The position numbers and the translations under genes were made by a program. The notes under the pieces were generated by a model. It saw only the letters and a list, made by a program, of their open reading frames with translations. It was not told where the DNA came from and ran no database searches. From contig JAQTZZ010000045.1 of the NCBI GenBank assembly GCA_028687545.1, positions 1 to 33,815 on the forward strand: DNA of 33,815 nt, written 5' to 3'. Below are positions 7,298-14,801 of the stretch, piece after piece (position 1 is the stretch's first letter; every line of letters begins with the position of its first letter). Origin of the DNA: Candidatus Wallbacteria bacterium. GTDB lineage: Bacteria > Muiribacteriota > JAQTZZ01.

Positions 7298-9067
7298 TTA
7301 TTTCGCGATGATGGCGTTGAATCTGCAGGTGGCCATGCACTGCCCGCACTTGATGCAGGTGTCGGGATTGATCTTGTGCCGCTTCTTCGGTTCCCCGCTG
7401 ATCGCCTTGACAGGGCAGGCCCTGGCGCAAGCCGTGCATCCTATGCAGGCATCGGCGATGGAATAAGTGAGAAGCGATCTGCATTTTCCTGCGGGACAGC
7501 GCTTTTCGTTAATATGTGCCTCGTATTCAGAGCGGAAATATTTCAATGTGGTAAGAACAGGATTCGGGGCTGTCTGTCCCAGTCCGCAGAGAGAGGATTT
7601 CCTGATGTTCTCGGCCAGGGTCTGCAGCTTTTCAAGGTCACCAGCGACTCCCTTTCCCTCAGTGATGCGCTCCAGGATCTCCATCATGCGCTTGGTCCCG
7701 ACCCTGCAGAAAGTGCATTTGCCGCAGGACTCGTCCTGTGTGAAGGTCAAAAAGAATTTGGCGATGTCCACCATGCAGCTTGTATTGTCCATCACCACCA
7801 TGCCGCCAGATCCCATGATTGCACCGGTTGCATTCAGGGACTCATAATCAACAGGAGTGTCGATCAGGGACTCTGGCAGGCATCCGCCTGACGGCCCGCC
7901 AACCTGAACTGCCTTGAAAGGTTTGCCGGTTGAGGTACCGCCACCGATATCATAGATGATCTCCCGTAGAGTCATGCCGAGCGGGATCTCCACCAGGCCT
8001 CCGCGGCGGATCTTGCCGGCCAGGGCGAAGACCTTGGTGCCCTTACTTTTATTGCTGCCAACGCTCGCGTATTTTTCCCCGCCGTTCAGGATAATCCAGG
8101 CGATATTGGTGAATGTCTCGACATTGTTGATGTTTGTCGGCTTGCCGAAAACGCCTGACTGGGCCGGGAAAGGAGGACGCAGCCTGGGCATGCCGCGCTG
8201 GCCTTCCACTGATGCGATCAGGGCCGTTTCTTCGCCGCAGACAAAGGCTCCTGCGCCTTCCTTGATCTGGATGTCAAAATTGAAACCAGAGCCCATTATT
8301 TTTTCGCCGAGATAATTGTTTTTTCTGGCTATTTCCAGGGCAATACCCAGATTTTTGACTGCCAGCGGATATTCGGCACGCACGTAAACCACTCCGTGCG
8401 AGGCGCTGATGGCAAAGGCTGCGATCACCATGCCCTCAATCACTGAATGCGGGTCGCCTTCCAGTTCGCTTCTGTTCATGAATGCGCCTGGATCTCCTTC
8501 GTCGCCGTTGCAGATAATGTATTTCTCGTCTCCCTTGGCTTCTCTCGCGAATTTCCATTTCAGGCCTGTCGGGAATCCTGCTCCACCCCTGCCGCGCAGT
8601 CCTGACTTGGTGATTTCCTCGATCACCTGTTCCGGTGTCATTGAAAAGAGCACTTTTCTGAGAGCCTGATACCCCTGATTGTCAAGGTAGTCCTGCAGGT
8701 TAACAGGATCTATTCTGCCTGCATTGCGCAGCACGATTCTCTGCTGCTTCTCGAAGAATTTCTCCTCAGGCAGTTTTCGATCCGAAGCTCTCACCAGCAA
8801 CCTGTCTATGATCTCGCCCTTTCCGATATGTTTTTCCATGATTTCGTTGACGTCTTTATTGGTAACGTTTCCATAGGTCACCTTGCGATTACCTTCCACA
8901 ACGTCCACCAGGACTTCCGAATAGCACATACCGATGCAGCCGGTGGGTCTCACCTGATAACCTGTTCCTTCAGCGGCCTTGATGAAAGAGTCATAAATTT
9001 CCTTGGCGCCTGAAGCAAGGCCGCACGTGCCCACTCCTACTATGATTTCGCCTTTATGATTGCTCAT
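7298..9067 (-). CDS. NuoF/HydB-like NADH-binding flavoprotein subunit
   Basis: A 589-residue NuoF/HydB family protein. The N-terminus is thioredoxin-like with Cys15, Cys44 and Cys48 (VGTCGLASG, GCIGMC). The core has the glycine-rich GLRGRGGAGFPTG motif (about 157-168), which binds NADH, and NGDEGDPGAF (about 188-197) for FMN, then an SLBB region, the 4Fe-4S motif SCGKCTFCRVG with the later SSLCGLGQ, and a C-terminal two-cluster ferredoxin domain (CIGCTACARACP, CIKCGQCMATC). The C-terminal ferredoxin domain distinguishes HydB/StnB-type bifurcating subunits from complex I NuoF. In HydABC-like enzymes this subunit holds the bifurcating flavin. Its ATG overlaps the NuoE-like stop by 4 bases (ATGA), which is typical of stoichiometric coupling. 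Confidence 0.9.
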   Translation of the reverse strand: MSNHKGEIIVGVGTCGLASGAKEIYDSFIKAAEGTGYQVRPTGCIGMCYSEVLVDVVEGNRKVTYGNVTNKDVNEIMEKHIGKGEIIDRLLVRASDRKLPEEKFFEKQQRIVLRNAGRIDPVNLQDYLDNQGYQALRKVLFSMTPEQVIEEITKSGLRGRGGAGFPTGLKWKFAREAKGDEKYIICNGDEGDPGAFMNRSELEGDPHSVIEGMVIAAFAISASHGVVYVRAEYPLAVKNLGIALEIARKNNYLGEKIMGSGFNFDIQIKEGAGAFVCGEETALIASVEGQRGMPRLRPPFPAQSGVFGKPTNINNVETFTNIAWIILNGGEKYASVGSNKSKGTKVFALAGKIRRGGLVEIPLGMTLREIIYDIGGGTSTGKPFKAVQVGGPSGGCLPESLIDTPVDYESLNATGAIMGSGGMVVMDNTSCMVDIAKFFLTFTQDESCGKCTFCRVGTKRMMEILERITEGKGVAGDLEKLQTLAENIRKSSLCGLGQTAPNPVLTTLKYFRSEYEAHINEKRCPAGKCRSLLTYSIADACIGCTACARACPVKAISGEPKKRHKINPDTCIKCGQCMATCRFNAIIAK

Positions 9068-9555
9068 TTTGCCTCCCTGCGCATGGCCTTGACGATCTCG
9101 CGGGATTTCTTAGGATTCAATTTTCCATAAGTGTTTCCGTCAATCATCATTACAGGTGCCAGGCTGCAGCAGCCAAGACAGGCCACAGACTCGAGAGTAA
9201 ACTGACGATCATGCGTGGTACCGTTGTTTTTCACATCCAGTTCATCCTGCAGTGCTTCAGTGATTTCAGTTGCCCCCCCTACATGGCAGGCAGTACCGTG
9301 ACAGACCCTGATCAGGTGCTCCCCTACTGGTTCCAGCCTGAACTGGGCATAAAAAGTCACGATTCCGAAAATTACGGATTCCGAAACTCCGGTTGATTTG
9401 GAAATCCTCTCCATCACAGGACCTGGAAGATAGCCGTAACTCTCCTGGACTTTCTGGAGGATGGTGATCATTGAGCCTTTTTTGGTTTTGTACTGGTCTA
9501 AAATTCTGTCTGCCTGATCAAAGCACAATTTTCCTGACGCGCAGTTACACCCCAT
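9064..9555 (-). CDS. NuoE/HydC-like 2Fe-2S thioredoxin-fold subunit
   Basis: A 163-residue NuoE/HydC family protein. The helical N-terminal half (ILQKVQESYGYLP...STGVSESVIFGIVTFYAQF) is followed by the 2Fe-2S thioredoxin fold with Cys85 and Cys90 in CHGTACHVGGA and Cys126 and Cys130 in ACLGCCSLAP. It passes electrons to or from the NuoF-like subunit. An extra Cys-rich N-terminus (MGCNCASGKLC) precedes the usual start of the family and could bind metal. It is the first gene of the minus-strand operon; GGGGGT lies about 9 bases before the ATG. The promoter and the Rex-like site upstream are described separately. Confidence 0.9.
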   Translation of the reverse strand: MGCNCASGKLCFDQADRILDQYKTKKGSMITILQKVQESYGYLPGPVMERISKSTGVSESVIFGIVTFYAQFRLEPVGEHLIRVCHGTACHVGGATEITEALQDELDVKNNGTTHDRQFTLESVACLGCCSLAPVMMIDGNTYGKLNPKKSREIVKAMRREAK

Positions 9556-9603
9556 TGCCGTACCCCCAATAAAAGTACTACTCTTTTACTGCGTACGATC
9601 AAA

Positions 9604-9632
9604 AAATTAGCGTTTTTTCCCTTAACTGTCAA
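9604..9632 (-). promoter_or_regulatory. Promoter of the NuoE/NuoF/NuoG-like operon
   Basis: On the minus strand a perfect TTGACA (9627-9632) lies 17 bases from a weaker -10, TAATTT (9604-9609). Transcription would start near 9597, giving an untranslated leader of about 40 bases. That leader holds a small inverted repeat, TAAAAG and CTTTTA separated by 7 bases on the plus strand, near 9572-9590. Confidence 0.5.
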
Positions 9633-9661
9633 GGGGAGAGGTAATCAGGCGACCTTTTCGA

Positions 9662-9693
9662 TGACCTTGTACCGCTTGTGAAAATATTCTCAA
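9662..9693. promoter_or_regulatory. Rex-like operator within a 32-bp repeat, copy 1
   Basis: The segment TTGTGAAAATATTCTCAA (9676-9693) matches the Rex redox-repressor consensus TTGTGAA-N4-TTCACAA with one mismatch. It also matches a CRP/FNR-type spacing (TGTGA-N6-TCTCA). It is preceded by TGACCTTGTACCG. The whole 32 bp recurs with two differences at 11701-11732. It lies between the divergent NuoE-like operon and the deiminase-like gene, upstream of both predicted promoters rather than on top of them, which is unusual for a simple repressor. Confidence 0.5.
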
Positions 9694-9748
9694 TCTCAAA
9701 TTGCCTCATGATACTGCCTCTGTGTCTGGAAAAATTTTCAGATCCGGG

Positions 9749-9754
9749 TATAAT
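9749..9754 (+). promoter_or_regulatory. -10 box for the deiminase-like gene
   Basis: A perfect TATAAT in the context CGGGTATAATTAA, almost the same as the -10 region at 13372-13384. No good -35 hexamer is found 16-18 bases upstream (CTGGAA at best), so this promoter may need an activator. The predicted start is about 30 bases before the gene's AGGGG ribosome-binding site. Confidence 0.45.
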
Positions 9755-9792
9755 TAAATAAAGTATAGGTTTAGTATTGAGAGGGGATATTT

Positions 9793-11649
9793 ATGAGTAA
9801 ATTTTTTCTTCTTGCCATTTTAATTTTCTTCATCTTCCCTATAATTCCTGCTGTTGGGTGGGAACCGGTCTTCATGCATTACGGCATGTCGTCATTTGAT
9901 CAGAAAGTCTGGAAAAAACCGCCGCCTTTCAAGGCCGAAGGAATACCTGTAGTAAATGTGCCGTTTTATGCTCCCGGCGAGTTCGAGCCTGCCGAAGGCG
10001 CCCTGTTCTGCTGGGACGATCATCAGGAAATCTCCAGGCTTCTCTGCGAAATGATCCGGTTTATAGCAGAGGAATACAAGGTTTTCATCAGGATCAATCC
10101 GGGTGATGAACCGCGGGTCAGAGGAATTCTCCAGAATGCAAAGGTGAATCTGGAGCAGGTGAAATTCATTCCCTACAAATGCGGTAAGTTCTCAGCCTGG
10201 ATCGGAGACTATGGTCCGACCTGGATCTATACCCAGGACGGTAAAAGGGAAATCATAGACCTGTACTATCCTGATCCGGCTGACGACAATTTCAATCAGA
10301 CCCTGGCATTGAAAATGGGTGTCAGATGCCACCCCACCAAGTTCTTCCACTTAAGCAGCGACCTGATCTTCGACAGTCTGGGCAGTGACAGTCACGGTCT
10401 CTGCGACGGCCCGACCGGAACAGTCATGACCGGCTACGACCTCAGCAAGGTCAACAACGTCGATCTGCGCAACCTGGAACAGAACCTCAAGGACCTCTAT
10501 AACGCGGACAAGGTCGGCTTTTTCCCCTGGATGCTCAAGGACCTGCCGCAAACGATCGACTCTTACCTGAAACTGCTTGATCCGGATTTCATGATGCTCG
10601 GTATATACGCCGGGGGCGACAACAGCGGAACAGCTACAACAGAGAGATCAGTCAGCAACAATCAGCTGCTGGCAGAAGCGGTTAATGATCTTCACACCTG
10701 GTCAGGCAAAAGGGGAAAAGGCTTCCAGGTCCTGAAAGTCCTCCTGCCCGGTTTCGAGAGCGCTGACAAGACCATCGACTGCCTGGTCAACCAATCCTAC
10801 ACCACTTGCCTGGTTGTGGGCAGGCGGATTCTTCTTCCCAATTATGGTAATTTCTGGGACGAGACCACTATGATTGAAATGGAAGAGAAAGTGAAGCGCC
10901 TGCATAGATCCCTGGAACAGAATTTCGAAGGCTACCTGATCAAGGGCTTCAACTGCCAGGGGATCCGCAGGTATTTTGGAACCTTGCATTCCCTGGCCTG
11001 CACTATACCAGTGGATCCCCTGGAAATCACCCACGAGCAGCCGGAAAATTCATTCCGGCCAGGCGAACCGGTGCTGCTCACCATCAATGTGCGGGGGATC
11101 AATAAACTGAATCAGGACAAGGTGACGCTTTACTACAGGGTCAAGGATCTATCTGAAGTCGCTCGCCCGATGTCATTGAAACAAGGAAGCAACGGCGTTT
11201 TCGAGGGCGTGATAAAGGGGGTCAGCTATCCAACGACTGTAACTTATCATTTCAGGGCCGAGGACATGACCGGGATGTATGAGACCCTGCCTGAAGGGAC
11301 AGGGGCATTCTCACTCAGATTTGAGGATCCTGCAAAGCCTGAAGCTACTCAGGAGATTACAGTGGACCAGGATCTCAATTCTCTGCCAGATGCAATCCAG
11401 AAGCTCAGACAGAAGTTGGCCAGGCTCAAACTGCAGGCCACACAGCAGGAAGAAGTCACCAGACAGGCAGCATCCGCTCATGACGCAGCTGCCGGCAACG
11501 ACGGAAGTTATGGTAACATTTTCAATGGGGAGCAATTGACCAGACTGAAGTATGAAAAAGAAAAGGCCAGGTCTGAGCAACTGGCTAAACAGATAAAGGA
11601 AATCGAAAATAAAATCAGCCAGCTGGAAAGTATCCAGACTGAGGAATAA
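9793..11649 (+). CDS. Secreted agmatine/peptidylarginine deiminase-fold protein with lost active site
   Basis: A signal peptide (about residues 1-22) precedes a PAD_porph/agmatine deiminase domain shown by GEFEPAEGALFCW (62-74), WIGDYGPTWI (136-145), TIDSYLKLLDP (254-264), RRILLPNYGN (344-353) and the final FGTLHSLACTIP (395-406). Family members use Cys in the last motif, His in H-x-D and an Arg before D-x-GP. Here these are Ser400, Thr254 and Gly138, although Asp139 and Asp256 remain, so deiminase activity is unlikely. After the domain come an Ig-like beta domain (about 415-510) and a C-terminal coiled coil (about 530-618). The protein is exported and probably binds rather than converts a ligand. 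It is divergent from the NuoE-like operon, upstream of gdhA, and flanked by the two 32-bp repeats. GAGGGG supports the start. Confidence 0.75.
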   Translation: MSKFFLLAILIFFIFPIIPAVGWEPVFMHYGMSSFDQKVWKKPPPFKAEGIPVVNVPFYAPGEFEPAEGALFCWDDHQEISRLLCEMIRFIAEEYKVFIRINPGDEPRVRGILQNAKVNLEQVKFIPYKCGKFSAWIGDYGPTWIYTQDGKREIIDLYYPDPADDNFNQTLALKMGVRCHPTKFFHLSSDLIFDSLGSDSHGLCDGPTGTVMTGYDLSKVNNVDLRNLEQNLKDLYNADKVGFFPWMLKDLPQTIDSYLKLLDPDFMMLGIYAGGDNSGTATTERSVSNNQLLAEAVNDLHTWSGKRGKGFQVLKVLLPGFESADKTIDCLVNQSYTTCLVVGRRILLPNYGNFWDETTMIEMEEKVKRLHRSLEQNFEGYLIKGFNCQGIRRYFGTLHSLACTIPVDPLEITHEQPENSFRPGEPVLLTINVRGINKLNQDKVTLYYRVKDLSEVARPMSLKQGSNGVFEGVIKGVSYPTTVTYHFRAEDMTGMYETLPEGTGAFSLRFEDPAKPEATQEITVDQDLNSLPDAIQKLRQKLARLKLQATQQEEVTRQAASAHDAAAGNDGSYGNIFNGEQLTRLKYEKEKARSEQLAKQIKEIENKISQLESIQTEE

Positions 11650-11700
11650 CAAATACTCACAGCACGTGGCTTTTTTTTGAAATTCTCCCAGGTCGCACAC

Positions 11701-11732
11701 TGACCTTGTACCGTTTGTGAAAATTTTCTCAA
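11701..11732. promoter_or_regulatory. Rex-like operator within a 32-bp repeat, copy 2
   Basis: TTGTGAAAATTTTCTCAA (11715-11732) with the preceding TGACCTTGTACCG repeats the copy at 9662-9693 in the same orientation with two base differences, both in positions that keep the palindrome intact. It lies about 85 bases upstream of the predicted gdhA -35 box. Rex is an NADH/NAD+ sensor, which would suit a glutamate dehydrogenase; binding is inference. Confidence 0.5.
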
Positions 11733-11799
11733 AGCCCAGGGAAACCGGTCAGAAAATGGGAAAGACCGGTACCCGGCAGCTGGAATGCAGACAACTTAT

Positions 11800-11834
11800 C
11801 ACCTGTTGACATGACAGGTGGCAATAAATAATAT
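11800..11834 (+). promoter_or_regulatory. gdhA promoter with an inverted repeat on the -35 box
   Basis: TTGACA (11806-11811), 17 bases, then TAATAT (11829-11834). A perfect 7-bp inverted repeat, CACCTGT (11800-11806) and ACAGGTG (11814-11820), surrounds the -35 box, an expected position for a repressor operator. The predicted leader of about 60 bases contains AGGGT and ACCCT arms near 11849-11876 and a strong GGGAGGT ribosome-binding site. Confidence 0.55.
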
Positions 11835-11896
11835 ATAGCCAAGTTGAGAGGGTCTACCTGTTTGGGGGGTAACCCTATAAATCTTTTGGGAGGTAA

Positions 11897-13258
<1,362 letters not shown>

Positions 13259-13307
13259 AAGTTACCAAAGAGACATATACATAATATGTTTCTGCTGAAA
13301 CAATTAA

Positions 13308-13336
13308 AATGCGGGTCTGCAAGGCCCGCATTTTTT
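13308..13336 (+). terminator. Rho-independent terminator of gdhA
   Basis: AATGCGGG and CCCGCATT form a perfect 8-bp stem around a short loop (TCTGCAAGG), followed by a run of T residues. It lies 50 bases after the gdhA stop. Confidence 0.85.
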
Positions 13337-13352
13337 ATACAACCTGTTATCA

Positions 13353-13381
13353 TTGAAAGTCATGCACTTCTCGGGTATAAT
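13353..13381 (+). promoter_or_regulatory. Sigma-70 promoter of the secreted caspase-like gene
   Basis: TTGAAA (13353-13358), a 17-base spacer, then TATAAT (13376-13381), close to consensus. It places the start of transcription near 13388 and rules out translation starts upstream of that. The -10 context CGGGTATAATTAA is shared with the promoter at 9749. Confidence 0.7.
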
Positions 13382-13421
13382 TAATATAGTAACGAAGTAT
13401 CAGTATGAATTTGGGGGGAGT

Positions 13422-14783
13422 ATGCATAAATTAATCGCCGGAATAATCATGCTTGTCTTTGCTTCAGTCATCGGCATTCCAGGTTTCTGCACAGAGGCTT
13501 CAGCCAAGAATTTCCGGGTCACTGCCTGCAGTGAAGTAGATCCACAGGATGCGGATGTATTCCAGAATTGCCTCCAGGGAGGAGGGTTCACTCTGGATGC
13601 CAGATACAACGATGGCCAGATTAATCTGAGTTCTTTCAATCCCGATAAGGAACTGGATTACATCTATAACGCAAGCCACGGTTCAGAGTATTATATCTGT
13701 TTTTCCGGCGGAAGTTCAGGCATGACAGGCAGCGAATTCACGGGTAACAAGGTCAAGAACCTGGTCACTGCGAGCTGTGACACTGTAAGCAATCAGTGGT
13801 CAGGACATCCCGGATTCAGTGCAGTCCTGAAATCTGTGCTTGGATATCACCTGGTTTGCTACAATGACTGTGCCCTGCACGCAGCCCAGAGTTTCGGGCA
13901 GGCCATAGTCTCGCTTGATCCATCAACCGATACAGCCAAGATCGTGGAAGCCTGGAAAAAGGCCAACACTTCATTCGATGCCCATGCAGCCCAAGCCTGG
14001 GCTGCCTGCACGGCTTCCGGATACACAAGCGGCGGAGGTAAGGAGTCAGGTGCCTGGTACAGCACAAGCTCGTTTACCCCTTCGAAAGGCTCCCGGACAG
14101 TTAAAATCAGCGATAAAGTCAGCTATACATTCCCAGTCGAACGCACTGCATCAAGCCTTCCAGTCCTGAGCGCTGAACCGGAAGCGAATCTCGATCTCAA
14201 AGCTTCACCAGTCAGACAGAAAAACCTGGATTCAGGAGCAATTCGCGCAGAGTTCAAGGACTGCACACTTCCCTGCGACCTGAATGCCAGTCAGGCTATC
14301 GAAACCGCCTCAGCCTTTATCAAGGAGAATGGAGGCCTGCCTGAGGATGCTGTTGCTCTAATGGCGATCCCGGTAGTTCAGATCGATCTTTCAGGCAAAA
14401 AAGAAGTGATCAATTATTTCGTTTCTTTTGCCCGCTGCTGGATGGGTCTTGAAATCTCCGGCCGCACAGGCGACAGCATCAACCTGCTGATCGGAAAAAA
14501 TGGCGTGATCAGCTATTCCAGACTCTGGCGGAACATTTCCGATAACAGAAACCGCTTCAGCGACAAACTGCTTCCAGCGGACGAAGCGCTGGCCAAAGCT
14601 GCTGATGCCATTTCGCACTCGATCAGAAATGGTTCAGTCTGCATTACCACAGCCAAGCTGGGTTATCATTCACCTTCATATCAGATTGGCGGCCAGGTGG
14701 ATCTTGTTCCCTGTTATCATTTCTATGACACACGCGGGATGTGCTTTAATGTAGATGCAGTCAGCGGAGAATTGCTGAAATAA
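13422..14783 (+). CDS. Secreted protein with a clan CD (caspase-like) cysteine peptidase signature
   Basis: A 453-residue exported protein. The start at 13422 follows a GGGGGGAG ribosome-binding site and gives a typical signal peptide ending near AEASA (about residue 28); an in-frame upstream start would overlap the promoter. The N-terminal domain has the clan CD pattern: a hydrophobic strand then His-Gly (YIYNASHG, His86), and a second strand then Cys (VKNLVTASC, Cys119). That is the dyad layout of caspases, gingipains and related DUF6345-type proteins. The C-terminal third (FVSFARCWMGLEI to CYHFYDTRGMCFNVDAVSGELLK) resembles PepSY/YycH-like small beta domains that can act as inhibitory or sensor modules. 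Several cysteines may form disulfides. It is transcribed alone, convergent with the PEP/pyruvate-binding gene. Peptidase activity is inferred. Confidence 0.65.
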   Translation: MHKLIAGIIMLVFASVIGIPGFCTEASAKNFRVTACSEVDPQDADVFQNCLQGGGFTLDARYNDGQINLSSFNPDKELDYIYNASHGSEYYICFSGGSSGMTGSEFTGNKVKNLVTASCDTVSNQWSGHPGFSAVLKSVLGYHLVCYNDCALHAAQSFGQAIVSLDPSTDTAKIVEAWKKANTSFDAHAAQAWAACTASGYTSGGGKESGAWYSTSSFTPSKGSRTVKISDKVSYTFPVERTASSLPVLSAEPEANLDLKASPVRQKNLDSGAIRAEFKDCTLPCDLNASQAIETASAFIKENGGLPEDAVALMAIPVVQIDLSGKKEVINYFVSFARCWMGLEISGRTGDSINLLIGKNGVISYSRLWRNISDNRNRFSDKLLPADEALAKAADAISHSIRNGSVCITTAKLGYHSPSYQIGGQVDLVPCYHFYDTRGMCFNVDAVSGELLK

Positions 14784-14801
14784 AGCTCAACCTGAGCATG
14801 A

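Noticed and set aside
5450-7891. Several long plus-strand frames across the iron-sulfur flavoprotein genes
   Set aside because: They lie opposite strongly recognisable genes, have no family resemblance and reflect GC-rich codon use of the true strand.
4109-9067. NADP-reducing [FeFe]-hydrogenase (HndABCD/HydABC) annotation
   Set aside because: The large subunit lacks the H-cluster cysteine motifs and instead has GltD-like FAD and NAD(P) loops, so no hydrogen-producing subunit is present.
11653-11679. T-run after the deiminase-like gene as a terminator
   Set aside because: Eight T residues are present, but the preceding stem (AGC/GCT) is too short to support a confident call.
13353-13421. Earlier start for the caspase-like protein
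   Set aside because: The segment contains the promoter, and only the ATG at 13422 has a ribosome-binding site followed directly by a signal peptide.
14786-14798. Possible terminator GCTCA-ACC-TGAGC between convergent genes
   Set aside because: The stem is only 5 bp and no T-run follows on either strand.
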